The notes beneath the pieces were generated by a model, which saw only the letters and a list, made by a program, of their open reading frames with translations, was not told where the DNA came from and searched no databases. Both the position numbers and the translations under genes were made by a program. A DNA stretch of 64,000 nt from Streptococcus infantarius subsp. infantarius ATCC BAA-102 (GTDB lineage: Bacteria; Bacillota; Bacilli; Lactobacillales; Streptococcaceae): the NCBI RefSeq assembly GCF_000154985.1, contig NZ_DS572694.1, positions 248,001 through 312,000 on the forward strand, written 5' to 3'. Below, in pieces: positions 49,952-59,269 of this stretch. Each line of letters begins with the position of its first letter. Positions within the stretch are counted from its first letter, which is position 1.

Positions 49952-50180
49952 TTACTTCGACCCAATCAGTAGCTAGAACATCGCAAGGTGTTGGTGACCA
50001 CATTGAAAAGCCTTCGCCCTCACCTGATACATTGATGAGGAAGTATGGTGTCACTGGAAGTGCCTCACCATTTTGCTCGATGCTGTCAAAAAGTTGAACA
50101 TAATTTTCTGCTCCGCCCCAGCCAGTACGCACATATTTTTTCTTAGCCTTCAAACCAGGCAAAATTTCTTCAAAAGTCAT
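49944..50180 (-). CDS. DUF2829 / Tad2-like domain protein
   Basis: 78 aa from the ATG at 50180 (GGAGAGA upstream). It begins MTFEEILPGLKAKKKYVRTG and ends with the W-x-P-x3-D-x-LA-x-DW pattern (WSPTPCDVLATDWVEV), the signature of DUF2829. This Pfam family includes Tad2, the phage protein that sequesters the Thoeris signal nucleotide. A chromosomal copy next to an SDR gene, with no phage genes nearby, may be a domesticated nucleotide-binding protein. Confidence 0.8.
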   Translation of the reverse strand: MTFEEILPGLKAKKKYVRTGWGGAENYVQLFDSIEQNGEALPVTPYFLINVSGEGEGFSMWSPTPCDVLATDWVEVND

Positions 50181-50244
50181 TTCTCTCTCCTTGATAATTA
50201 ATACCACTAGTATACCAAAAAACGAGCCCTAAGGCTCGTTTTGG

Positions 50245-51477
50245 TTACCGTCTTAAGATTTTCTTGATTAAAGCTACAACTTTATGAAGTAGTGGGCGTG
50301 GGTAATAACGGAAAGTTCCCATTTTGCGGACAATGTAACCATTAAAATTTTGTTTGAAACGAAGTACACCATCGCTACCATCAAAAATTCCCTGAATACC
50401 AAGGAAATTATAGAAATTAATGCCACGTTTCAGTGCTTCTGTCATCACGTGTTCTTGCAGAGCAACTGGGGCATAGAATTTGTTAAATTCAGTATATGAA
50501 CCACTAAAAAGATAAACAGCTTCTTGCGGTGTGTAGACAAAGAGGCTACCTGCTAACACGACATCTTCTGAACCATATTTTTGAATCAATTCTTTAGCTT
50601 CTTTAAGGCGAACATCAAAAGTTGCAATTTGCTTATCCAATTGTGCCTTTTGTTTGTGGACTTTGGCTGAGTTGACGCCGTCAGCGATTTTTTGATTTAA
50701 AACAGCTAATTCAGCAGCAATCTTATCATAGCTGTCCTGAAGATTTTTAAGATAATCTTGGAAATTAAGTGTTGCAATCATGAATTCACAATTCTCACCA
50801 AAACTATCGTAAAAAGCTTCATAATAATCTAAAGGTTTGTCCATGTATTCTCGTCTAGCAGATGTTGACGCGGTAATGGCTTTAAAAATATGAAGCTCAT
50901 CACGTTTCAAACGTCGTACTTTAATACCAAATGAATTGGTTTTATTGACTAGCGGACGACCTTTTTTACTAAAGGATTTTTTCAAAGTCTCTGGTACTAG
51001 TCCTGTCAAATCCTTCACATAATGCCAATCAGGCTCACCACCAGGATAACCTGTTTGAAGCCCATCAAAATGATAACCAAGCTCAGTCAAACAAGTAATT
51101 AATCCTGGTCTTTCATCATCATTTGGCTTTCCGTGACTATCAAAACTTTGATAAGTATCATAAGGTTTAACGATAAGTTCAAAAGCACCATTTGCCTTGG
51201 CATAAGCCTTTAATTCTCTATAAAACTCTGAAAGATAAGCGGTGTCTGTTGAAGCTGGTCCAGAATTAATTTCCATATGAAGCCCACCAGTCATTGGCAT
51301 GCTGTACAAAACACCCACCACTTGGATAGCTCCATCTGCTTCCAAACCTAGAAAAGTAATGTCAAACCCACGTTTTTCAAGCAAATCCGCCATTTCAACA
51401 GATTGCATAAACGAACGTTCTTTAAATGTAGCACTCACTTGTTCATAATCTTCTCGTGATAAGATTTTTAAAGTCAT
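50245..51477 (-). CDS. FemAB/MurM-family aminoacyltransferase
   Basis: 410 aa from the ATG at 51477; the frame is open further upstream from a TTG but without clear support. Two GNAT-like lobes with a helical coiled-coil arm (about 250-300; LQDSYDKIAAELAVLNQKI). The pattern LKKSFSKKGRPLVNKTN is typical of Fem enzymes. Adds amino acids from aminoacyl-tRNA to the lipid II side chain, forming peptidoglycan cross-bridges. No strong ribosome-binding site precedes the chosen start. Confidence 0.88.
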   Translation of the reverse strand: MTLKILSREDYEQVSATFKERSFMQSVEMADLLEKRGFDITFLGLEADGAIQVVGVLYSMPMTGGLHMEINSGPASTDTAYLSEFYRELKAYAKANGAFELIVKPYDTYQSFDSHGKPNDDERPGLITCLTELGYHFDGLQTGYPGGEPDWHYVKDLTGLVPETLKKSFSKKGRPLVNKTNSFGIKVRRLKRDELHIFKAITASTSARREYMDKPLDYYEAFYDSFGENCEFMIATLNFQDYLKNLQDSYDKIAAELAVLNQKIADGVNSAKVHKQKAQLDKQIATFDVRLKEAKELIQKYGSEDVVLAGSLFVYTPQEAVYLFSGSYTEFNKFYAPVALQEHVMTEALKRGINFYNFLGIQGIFDGSDGVLRFKQNFNGYIVRKMGTFRYYPRPLLHKVVALIKKILRR

Positions 51478-51615
51478 GTTTGTTTTTCTCGATTCTAATT
51501 CACCATAATAAAATTCGCCATTAAAAATTATCAAAGGAAACTTAAATGAAAATTAATTGTCATTTTTGAAATTTATTTTCATTTTTTGCGAATTTCTTTT
51601 CATAAAAAGACAAGT

Positions 51616-51653
51616 TAAATACCCAGTTACCATTATAGGTACTGAGTATTTTC
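51616..51653 (-). terminator. Probable terminator of metG
   Basis: AATACTCAGTACC and GGTAACTGGGTATT form an imperfect stem on the minus strand. Confidence 0.5.
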
Positions 51654-51673
51654 ATTATCTTTTGTGACAACTA

Positions 51674-53677
51674 TTAACCAATTTGGCTACCGTTTGGTAC
51701 ACTTGGGTCAACTGTAAGAACAGTCAAGTTTCCGTCATGTTCAGCTGATAAAATCATACCTTGGCTAAGAAGTCCCATCATTTTACGTGGTTTCAAGTTA
51801 GCTACGATTTGTAATTTTTTACCAACAAGTTCTTGTTCGTTTGGATAGAATTTTGCAATTCCTGAAAGGATTTGACGGTCTTCACCATCACCAGCATCAA
51901 GACGGAATTTAAGAAGTTTTTCTGAACCTTCAACTTTAGAAACTTCTTTAACTTCAGCGACACGGATTTCTACTTTGTCAAAGTCGTCAAATTTAATAGC
52001 TTTCTTTTCGTTTTTAAGTTCAACTTCTGCTGGATCCCATTCTTTTTCTTCAGCAATTACTGCACCTGCACCCATGTTCGCTTTGATGTAGTCAATTTCA
52101 GCTTCCATATCAAGACGTGGGAAGATTGGTGTTCCTTTGGCAACAACTTTAACACCTTCTGGGAAGCCTGCAAGGGTAAGATTTTCAAGGTCAAAATCAC
52201 TTCCTAGACCAAGTTGTTCCATAATAGTGTTTGATGTTGTCATCATAAATGGTTGAATAAGGTGAGCCACCACACGAAGGCTAGCTGCCAAGTGAGCCAT
52301 TACTGCTGCCAATTCATCACGTTTAGCGTCATCTTTAGCAAGAACCCAAGGAGCTGTTTCATCAATGTATTTGTTTGTACGTGAGATGATGCTCCATACG
52401 GCATCAAGTGCGCGTGGGTAGTCAACAGCATTCATTTGTTTATGGTATTCAGCGAGTTTTTCTTCGACAACATCTGCCAAGTCAGCATCAAATGCTGTGA
52501 CATTTTTAACGTAAGCTGGAACATCGCCACCGAAATATTTATTAATCATGGCAACTGTGCGGTTAAGAAGGTTTCCAAGGTCATTTGCCAACTCATAATT
52601 GATACGTCCAACGTAATCTTCTGGCGTAAATGTTCCGTCTGAACCTACTGGAAGTGAGCGCATGAGATAATAACGAAGTGGGTCAAGTCCATAGCGTTCG
52701 ACAAGCATTTCTGGGTAAACCACATTACCTTTAGATTTAGACATTTTACCGTCTTTCATAACAAACCAACCGTGGGCAATCAAGCGGTCAGGCAATTTCA
52801 TGTCCAACATCATGAGCATAATTGGCCAGTAAATGGAGTGGAAACGTAGGATATCTTTACCAACCATATGGAAAACTGTTCCCTCGTTCCAGAAATTATC
52901 AAAGTTTGCGTGTTCTTCTTGACCATAACCAAGTGCCGTAGCGTAGTTAAGAAGCGCATCAATCCACACGTAAACAACGTGTTTTGGATTTGAAGGCACT
53001 TTAACGCCCCATGTAAATGATGTACGGCTGACAGCCAAATCTTCAAGACCTGGTTCAATGAAGTTCTTGATGATTTCGTTCATACGACCATCAGGTTGGA
53101 TGAAATCAGGGTGTGCATGGAAAAATTCTACCAAGCGGTCAGCATATTTTCCAAGACGTAAGAAATATGATTCTTCTGAAACCCATTCTACTTCGTGTCC
53201 AGAAGGGGCAATCCCGCCGATGACTTTTCCATTTTCATCACGGAAAACTTCTTCCAATTGGCTTTCTGTAAAGAATTCTTCATCTGAAACTGAGTACCAA
53301 CCAGAATACTCACCTAAATAAATATCATCTTGTGCCAACAATTTTTCAAAAACTTCGGCAACAACTTTTTCGTGGTAATCATCAGTTGTACGGATGAATT
53401 TATCATATGAGATATCAAGCATTTTCCAAAGTTTTTTAACATCAGCAGCCATACCATCAACGTAAGCTTGTGGTGTGATACCTGCTTCTTCAGCTTTTTG
53501 TTGGATTTTTTGACCGTGTTCGTCAAGCCCTGTCAAATAAAAGACATCATAGTTCATCATACGTTTGTAACGTGCTAAAACGTCACAAGCGATTGTTGTA
53601 TAAGCTGAACCAATATGAAGCTTACCAGATGGGTAGTAAATCGGTGTTGTAATATAAAATGGTTGTTTACTAGTCAT
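51674..53677 (-). CDS. metG: Methionyl-tRNA synthetase
   Basis: 667 aa class I synthetase. HIGH box as HIGS in [18 protein letters not shown] as [11 protein letters not shown], and a C-terminal tRNA-binding (Trbp111-like) domain ([23 protein letters not shown]), so the dimeric form. I start at ATG 53677 after GAAAGGA; a few upstream codons are open. Confidence 0.98.
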   Translation of the reverse strand: MTSKQPFYITTPIYYPSGKLHIGSAYTTIACDVLARYKRMMNYDVFYLTGLDEHGQKIQQKAEEAGITPQAYVDGMAADVKKLWKMLDISYDKFIRTTDDYHEKVVAEVFEKLLAQDDIYLGEYSGWYSVSDEEFFTESQLEEVFRDENGKVIGGIAPSGHEVEWVSEESYFLRLGKYADRLVEFFHAHPDFIQPDGRMNEIIKNFIEPGLEDLAVSRTSFTWGVKVPSNPKHVVYVWIDALLNYATALGYGQEEHANFDNFWNEGTVFHMVGKDILRFHSIYWPIMLMMLDMKLPDRLIAHGWFVMKDGKMSKSKGNVVYPEMLVERYGLDPLRYYLMRSLPVGSDGTFTPEDYVGRINYELANDLGNLLNRTVAMINKYFGGDVPAYVKNVTAFDADLADVVEEKLAEYHKQMNAVDYPRALDAVWSIISRTNKYIDETAPWVLAKDDAKRDELAAVMAHLAASLRVVAHLIQPFMMTTSNTIMEQLGLGSDFDLENLTLAGFPEGVKVVAKGTPIFPRLDMEAEIDYIKANMGAGAVIAEEKEWDPAEVELKNEKKAIKFDDFDKVEIRVAEVKEVSKVEGSEKLLKFRLDAGDGEDRQILSGIAKFYPNEQELVGKKLQIVANLKPRKMMGLLSQGMILSAEHDGNLTVLTVDPSVPNGSQIG

Positions 53678-53796
53678 TTTCTTTCCTTTCAAATAGGAGC
53701 TAATGAAACTCCCTTATTGATAACATCTAATTATAACATAAATTTATAACTGATTATAGGTTAAATGGTCAGGCAATACGAAAAAATCGTATTCAA

Positions 53797-53826
53797 AAGA
53801 GCTTGGAATTTTTATTCCAAACTCTT
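53797..53826 (-). terminator. Terminator of the 550-aa membrane protein gene
   Basis: AAGAGCTTGGAAT pairs with ATTCCAAACTCTT with one mismatch around TTTT. Confidence 0.7.
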
Positions 53827-53838
53827 CACTGTTTATTT

Positions 53839-55491
53839 TTAATTAGTTACTTCAAACTTAGTCAAGTAATTATCATCTTGAAGTTCACCTTTAAATTCAT
53901 CCCCAACAGCAAGGAAAGGAAGTTTGTCTGTTGTATCAGTCGTTGCTTTAACTTTGTAAATCTCTCCTGATGACGAGATGTAGTAAACTGTTGAACCTGA
54001 AATCATTTGGCTGGCTAATTTATCCACCACTCCAGTAATCACTTTGACTTTTTTGGATTCGCCAGAATTGTCAGCGACACCTGACAAAGCTGAAGTATCT
54101 GAATCCGTGAACTTAGCAATCAAAGTCTCGATGTCATTATCAACGGTCACTTGTTGGTAATCTTCTGCATCAACGATAGCGTAAGATTTGACCAAACCAG
54201 CAGCATCTTTAAGAGAAACAAGATAGTAAGCTTTGCCGTCTAATTTTACAAGTGTCGGAGCTGTTGCTTCATAATGTTTTTCTTGAACTTCGCCTTCTGC
54301 TGATTCTTGCGCAGCAGTTTCAGTCGCTGATGCCAATTTATAATTTGTCACTTCACGAGTACGCATATTAACCAAAATAAAGCCAAGGTTTGAAGAATCA
54401 GCAGTAGCCGATGTGATACCTGTGTAGAGGTAAATATCTGAACCAATTGAGATATAGTTGTAACTATCCGTTGTTTTTTTCACACCTGTTTGGCTAAAGA
54501 CTGTATTCCAGAAACCTTTTTGATAAGTGTAGTAATCATCGACACGACTAATCACATTATCAGCAGAAAAGACACGGTCAACCCAGTCAGGAATGTCTTT
54601 AAGATCATAACGTTTGGTTTCACCAGTTACCGCATTAAGTAAAATAGCACCTGTTGGGTCATTTGAGCTCAACATAAACTTAGGTTTATATGTTGTTGCA
54701 ACATAATAAGGATTTCCTTTGTCATCCACTTCAAAAGATGGATCTCCAAAAATCACCGTTGGGTATTTCAAACGCAAATAGCGAAGGGTATCGCTAAAGA
54801 AATATTCAGAATCAGAATATTTCATGCCTTTATCAAGCTTGATTAATTCTGCTTTTCCTGTTGTCTGATTAACCTTGACGTAATAGCCGATTCCTTCTTT
54901 ATGGTTGGTAAACCATTTCCAGAATGATTTGTATTCTAGAGGTGAGACGCGGTAAGGTTGCTCACCAATTGTAACCTGACGATAATCATCTGAAATACCA
55001 AATTGTGAGACTTTATCAATGGTTCCAAGATAAGTATCACCAATTTTCTTAGCTGATGAACGATCCAATAAAACCAAATGAGAAATATTAGTTTCAGGGA
55101 AATCAGAAGTAAAATCAGCCTCTTTTACTTTAATCACATTGGCATAACTTTTGGCTCTAAACAAACGAGAGTTAAGGAAAGTTGACGCGCCAAGAATAAG
55201 TAAAATCACTGCAATAGCAAAGCTGATAGCAGACAAAGCTTTTCCAAAAGCTGGTTTCGGTGCTGAAACTACTTTTCGAGCACGACTACCTGGCACTTGG
55301 AATGTTATTTGTTGGACTTTGCCACCAAGAGACAACAAAGCAATGACTCCAAAGGCTAAACACAAGCCCTCTAAAACAAAAAGCCAAAAAGCTACGCTAA
55401 AAATATTAATGGGCGGTAAAAAAATCCAATAGCTGATTAGCATTACTAAAAACCATAAAGCAATTAACCAATAAGATACCGTCTTTTTCAT
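53839..55491 (-). CDS. Large membrane-anchored protein of unknown function
   Basis: 550 aa from the ATG at 55491 (AAGGAG 8 bases upstream; a GTG directly before it is possible). Three N-terminal hydrophobic segments (about 5-26, 31-56, 87-107) with a basic loop GSRARKVV between the second and third. The remaining 440 residues are hydrophilic, rich in beta-type patterns and without cysteine, probably outside the cell. No sortase motif, lipobox or catalytic motif recognised. Own terminator, so monocistronic. Confidence 0.72.
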   Translation of the reverse strand: MKKTVSYWLIALWFLVMLISYWIFLPPINIFSVAFWLFVLEGLCLAFGVIALLSLGGKVQQITFQVPGSRARKVVSAPKPAFGKALSAISFAIAVILLILGASTFLNSRLFRAKSYANVIKVKEADFTSDFPETNISHLVLLDRSSAKKIGDTYLGTIDKVSQFGISDDYRQVTIGEQPYRVSPLEYKSFWKWFTNHKEGIGYYVKVNQTTGKAELIKLDKGMKYSDSEYFFSDTLRYLRLKYPTVIFGDPSFEVDDKGNPYYVATTYKPKFMLSSNDPTGAILLNAVTGETKRYDLKDIPDWVDRVFSADNVISRVDDYYTYQKGFWNTVFSQTGVKKTTDSYNYISIGSDIYLYTGITSATADSSNLGFILVNMRTREVTNYKLASATETAAQESAEGEVQEKHYEATAPTLVKLDGKAYYLVSLKDAAGLVKSYAIVDAEDYQQVTVDNDIETLIAKFTDSDTSALSGVADNSGESKKVKVITGVVDKLASQMISGSTVYYISSSGEIYKVKATTDTTDKLPFLAVGDEFKGELQDDNYLTKFEVTN

Positions 55492-55572
55492 CACAATATC
55501 TCCTTTAATTTTGTTCTATCATTATAACACAATTAAACAATTTTACAGCTAAAAAACTAGGCAAGTCAGTTT

Positions 55573-56199
55573 TTAGGCTTTTCGACTAAGAAGAAAAGAG
55601 TAAATCATCGGCGCAATAATCATAATAGCAATGACTACTCCCATCACATAAGGCATAGCCACCTGAACAAAACTCTCAAGCAAGATAAGCAAACCACCAA
55701 GCACCCAAAGTTTACCTGCCATGCGGTGTGTCTTATGCCAATTTTTGTCATCAGACAAAGTCCAAGGAATGCGAATACCGATGGTATGATTGCGATGTGT
55801 TTTTGGCAAATAATTTCCGAGGATTATAAAAATAATCCCCAAAAAAGCTGTCACAAGAGTCGGACTGCTCTTCACCCAGCCAAGAGCATTCGCATAAATT
55901 GACCCTTGAACAATGAAACTTAAAGCTGGAACAATCCAAGCATAGAGCTTTCTCATTTTAGCTGGAACCGTTACTTTCACAGACTCCCTTTCAAGTGAGG
56001 CTAAAGCAATGATTTGAAAAAGTACAAATAAAATCGGGAAAGCAACAAGGGTGAAAACTTTACTACTGTAGCCATCAGCTTGCCCATCAATTCCAAAATG
56101 AGTTGGTATTTGCTCTGGCAAAGCTTTCCAGAAAAATGCTCCAATCAAAGCTGGCAAAACAATCACAAAACTTGTTAATATAAGTTGTTTTTTATTCAT
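55573..56199 (-). CDS. SdpI-family membrane protein
   Basis: 208 aa from the second ATG (56199; AGGAG 6 bases upstream, which the first ATG would overlap). Six membrane helices. N-terminal DUF1648 pattern LPEQIPTHFGIDGQADGYSSK and C-terminal SdpI pattern HRNHTIGIRIPWTLSDDKNW, WHKTHRMAGKLWV. In Bacillus SdpI gives immunity to the SdpC toxin and sequesters SdpR. Coupled to the ArsR-type gene by an 8-base overlap. No sdpABC is seen. Confidence 0.87.
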   Translation of the reverse strand: MNKKQLILTSFVIVLPALIGAFFWKALPEQIPTHFGIDGQADGYSSKVFTLVAFPILFVLFQIIALASLERESVKVTVPAKMRKLYAWIVPALSFIVQGSIYANALGWVKSSPTLVTAFLGIIFIILGNYLPKTHRNHTIGIRIPWTLSDDKNWHKTHRMAGKLWVLGGLLILLESFVQVAMPYVMGVVIAIMIIAPMIYSFLLSRKA

Positions 56200-56473
56200 T
56201 TTCATCTCCTGATCTCTCCTTTAAAGCCGCAAGCCAAGTCATAATATCTTCTAAAACAGAAGTACACAGCTCATAGTAAATAAAATTTTTCTCACGCCTT
56301 TCAACCACTAAACCTGCTTTTTTCAAAATCCTCAGATGATGCGAAATAGTTGCCCCAGCAAGATCGAAATGACTAGCATTTTCACCAGCTGTCAAAGATT
56401 TTTCCTTTAATAAGGTCAAAATCTCTCGGCGAATAGGATGAGAAAGTACCTTGAATGTCTCTGCAAATACCAT
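56192..56473 (-). CDS. ArsR-family (SdpR-like) autorepressor
   Basis: 93 aa winged helix: HPIRREILTLLKEKSLTAGE, recognition helix region DLAGATISHHLRILKKAGLV and wing ERREKNFIYYEL. No metal-binding cysteine motif (ELCVCDL) of ArsR sensors is present, so it is SdpR-like and not a metal sensor. A 9-bp inverted repeat lies 25 bases upstream. Confidence 0.88.
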   Translation of the reverse strand: MVFAETFKVLSHPIRREILTLLKEKSLTAGENASHFDLAGATISHHLRILKKAGLVVERREKNFIYYELCTSVLEDIMTWLAALKERSGDENE

Positions 56474-56498
56474 AACAATCCTCTACTTATCTAAAAAA

Positions 56499-56522
56499 CT
56501 ATTTAGATTTTTTTCTAAATAG
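56499..56522 (-). promoter_or_regulatory. Inverted-repeat operator of the sdpR/sdpI-like operon
   Basis: CTATTTAGA and TCTAAATAG are perfect 9-base inverted repeats separated by six T, in the promoter region of the ArsR-type gene. Likely autorepressor site. Confidence 0.7.
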
Positions 56523-56664
56523 ATTATATTCCTTTAAAAAAACAATCACAAAAAAAAGCATTAAAATCGCATGCCAGTTCATTTTTTGCTAAAATAGAAA
56601 CTAACGATTAAACTTTAGAAAGAAGAAAAAAAGCTTTGTTCACCCAAGGCTTTGGGATAAGAAT

Positions 56665-57493
56665 ATGAAACTCATTTCATGGAATATTGACTCAATCAAT
56701 GCTGCTTTAACTAGTGATTCAGCCAGAGCTGTTCTTTCACGCGCCGTCATTAATACTTTGGTAGCTGAAGACGCTGACATTATCGCTATCCAAGAAACAA
56801 AACTCTCAGCAAATGGGCCTACCAAAAAGCACCTTCAAATTTTGAATGACTACTTCCCAGATTATGACATTTCTTGGCGTTCTTCCGTTGAACCAGCTAG
56901 AAAAGGCTACGCTGGGACAATGTTCCTTTATAAAAAAGGGTTAACACCAGAAATCTCTTTTCCAGAAATCGGTCGCCCCCGATACTATGGATAGTGAAGG
57001 TCGCATTATCACGCTTGAATTCGATAACTTTTACGTCACTCAAGTTTACACACCAAATGCTGGCGACGGGCTTAAACGCTTAGCTGAACGTCAACTTTGG
57101 GATGAAAAATACGCCCAATACCTAGCTGAACTTGACCAAAAGAAACCTGTTCTAGCTACTGGTGACTACAACGTTGCCCACCAAGAAATCGACCTTGCCA
57201 ATCCAAATTCAAACCGCCGTTCTGCTGGTTTTACCGATGAAGAACGTGCTGGCTTTACTAACTTGCTGGCTAAAGGGTTCACAGATACTTTCCGTCACCT
57301 TCATGGTAACATTCCAAACGTATACAGCTGGTGGGCACAACGTAGTAAGACAAGTAAGATTAATAACACTGGTTGGCGCATTGACTACTGGCTCACTTCA
57401 AACCGCATTGCAGATAAAGTAACAAAATCAGAAATGATTGACTCAGGTGCACGCCAAGACCACACACCAATTCTTTTAGAAATTGATTTATAA
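56665..57493 (+). pseudogene. exoA: Exonuclease III / AP endonuclease, frameshifted
   Basis: 829 bases: exactly one more than needed for the usual 275-aa streptococcal ExoA. Frame one encodes MKLISWNIDSINAALTSDS and IQETKLS (catalytic Glu) up to EISFPEIG; then a C-rich stretch, CGCCCCC near 56970-56977, shifts the frame. Removing one base restores GAPDTMDSEGRIITLEF and the rest, with VYTPNAGDGL, LATGDYNVAH and the C-terminal DHTPILLEIDL. So the gene is complete apart from a single inserted base. Real mutation or assembly error cannot be separated here. Confidence 0.9.
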
Positions 57494-57533
57494 ACACATA
57501 AAGCCACCTAAGTTTAACACTTAGGTGGTTTGT

Positions 57534-57890
57534 TTACTCCCCCAACAACTCTTCGTATGATTTACGGTGACCGAGTTGAAGAACTTTTCCATCTTTAACT
57601 AAAACAGGACGCTTAATCAACATACCATCAGAAGCAAGTAAATCAGCAGCTTCATCAACTGTTAAGCCATCAACTTTGTCTTTCAAGCCAAGTGCACGAT
57701 AAGCTTGACCACTAGTGTTGAAAAAGTTTTTGATTGTAAAAGAAGAATTTTCCATCCATGATTTAATTTGATCAGCCTTTGGCGTATCAAGTGTGATATC
57801 AATTGCTTCAAAATCAGCCCCTAATTCTTTCAATTCTGCCTTAGCACGACGGCATGTGCTACATTTTGGGTATTCGTAAAAAGTAAACAT
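57534..57890 (-). CDS. ArsC/Spx-family protein
   Basis: 118 aa thioredoxin-fold protein with an N-terminal CxxC (YPKCSTCRRA) and the ArsC-family motifs FFNTSGQAYRALGL and IKRPVLV. Closer to the YffB/Spx-like group than to a true arsenate reductase. Possibly redox-linked regulation; no ars genes adjacent. Confidence 0.85.
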   Translation of the reverse strand: MFTFYEYPKCSTCRRAKAELKELGADFEAIDITLDTPKADQIKSWMENSSFTIKNFFNTSGQAYRALGLKDKVDGLTVDEAADLLASDGMLIKRPVLVKDGKVLQLGHRKSYEELLGE

Positions 57891-57945
57891 CTTCTGCTCC
57901 TTTATTAACTAGAAATCATTTTTCTCATTATATCAAATAAAGACA

Positions 57946-57975
57946 AAAAGAGCCGAGATTTAATCTCAGGTCATC
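57946..57975 (-). terminator. Possible terminator of serA
   Basis: GAGAT/ATCTC with flanking CC/GG form a short imperfect hairpin followed by TTTTT on the minus strand. Confidence 0.4.
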
Positions 57976-57979
57976 TTTA

Positions 57980-59158
57980 TTATTTCTTAGCAATCAAACG
58001 AACACGAATGATATTGTCGCTTGCTTCAAAGTTGGCTACTAAATGATCAACTTTAGCTTTGTCTGTTTCATCAAGATCAAGCAAAGTATAAGCATAATCA
58101 CCTTTTGATCGGTTGATGATGTTATCGATATTAATACCTAATTCAGAGACAGCTGTTGAAATTTTAGCCACGATATTTGGTACATTTTTGTTTATCAATG
58201 TAATACGATATGGCGCTGTCAAAGCTTGGTGAACATTAGGGAAGTTAACTGAGTTTGTAATTTCACCGGTTTCCATAAATTGACGGATCGTCTTACCAGC
58301 CATGATAGCACAATTAAGTTCAGCTTCAGCTGTTGAACCACCCACGTGAGGGAAGACAGTGATTTTATCTTTGTTAAGCAATTCTTCAGTTCCGAAGTCT
58401 GTAATGTAACGTTTGACAACACCTGCTTCGATAGCTTCAAAAAGCGCTGCATTATCAACCAACTCACCACGCGCAAAGTTGATAACAACAGTTCCTTTTT
58501 GCATCAGACCAAATGCTTCGCTATTAAATGTATGGCGTGTTTCATCTGTCAATGGCACGTGAACAGTAATGTAATCACAATTTGCAAAAATTTCTTTGAC
58601 ATCATCTACACGTTTGACATGGTGAGAGATATTCCAAGCTATTTCAATAGAAACATATGGGTCGTAACCCAAAACATTCATCCCTAGACGTTGGGCGTAG
58701 TTGGCAATGCGTCCACCAATAGCACCAAGTCCGATGACGCCAAGCGTTTTACCAGAAATTTCATTCCCTGCAAATTGTTTTTTGCCAGCTTCGACTTGTT
58801 TTGGAACGTCATCACCTGAAAGAGTATTGACCCAAGCGTTAGCTGCGATGTAATCACGTGCTGACATCAAAATTGATGCAAGCACCGCTTCTTTAACTGC
58901 ATTAGCATTGGCACCCGGAGTGTTGAATACTACAATCCCTGCTGCTGTTGCATCGGCAATCGGAATATTATTTGTACCCGCACCAGCGCGGGCAATTGCT
59001 TTTAGATTTTCTGGAAATTCAATGCCGTGAAGATTTTGACTACGAAGAATAAAAGCATCAGGATTTTCTGCTAAATCCCCATCAACTTGAAAATGATTTC
59101 CTAATTCTTTAAGACCAACTTGATTAATATTATTAAATGTTTTAACACTGTATACCAT
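57980..59158 (-). CDS. serA: D-3-phosphoglycerate dehydrogenase
   Basis: 392 aa. D-2-hydroxyacid dehydrogenase fold with NAD motif LGVIGLGAIGGRIA, catalytic residues in ARGELVDNAAL, DFGTEELL and FPHVGGST, and a C-terminal ACT domain (about 325-390) for serine feedback. First step of serine synthesis, downstream of serC. AAGGGG precedes the ATG. Confidence 0.95.
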   Translation of the reverse strand: MVYSVKTFNNINQVGLKELGNHFQVDGDLAENPDAFILRSQNLHGIEFPENLKAIARAGAGTNNIPIADATAAGIVVFNTPGANANAVKEAVLASILMSARDYIAANAWVNTLSGDDVPKQVEAGKKQFAGNEISGKTLGVIGLGAIGGRIANYAQRLGMNVLGYDPYVSIEIAWNISHHVKRVDDVKEIFANCDYITVHVPLTDETRHTFNSEAFGLMQKGTVVINFARGELVDNAALFEAIEAGVVKRYITDFGTEELLNKDKITVFPHVGGSTAEAELNCAIMAGKTIRQFMETGEITNSVNFPNVHQALTAPYRITLINKNVPNIVAKISTAVSELGINIDNIINRSKGDYAYTLLDLDETDKAKVDHLVANFEASDNIIRVRLIAKK

Positions 59159-59177
59159 ATTTACCCCTTTACACCAA

Positions 59178-59202
59178 GAGCCTGGGATAAAATCTCAGAC
59201 TC
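59178..59202. repeat. Imperfect hairpin between serC and serA
   Basis: GAGCCTGGGAT AAA ATCTCAGACTC can fold with two mismatches. It resembles the gag-ctggga intergenic hairpins common in streptococci and may be an attenuator or mRNA processing site. Confidence 0.45.
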
Positions 59203-59269
59203 AAATGGCTTATATCGCTATAAAAGAAAAATCTTGTTTATTCCTAATCAGAAATATTGACAGAAAGCC

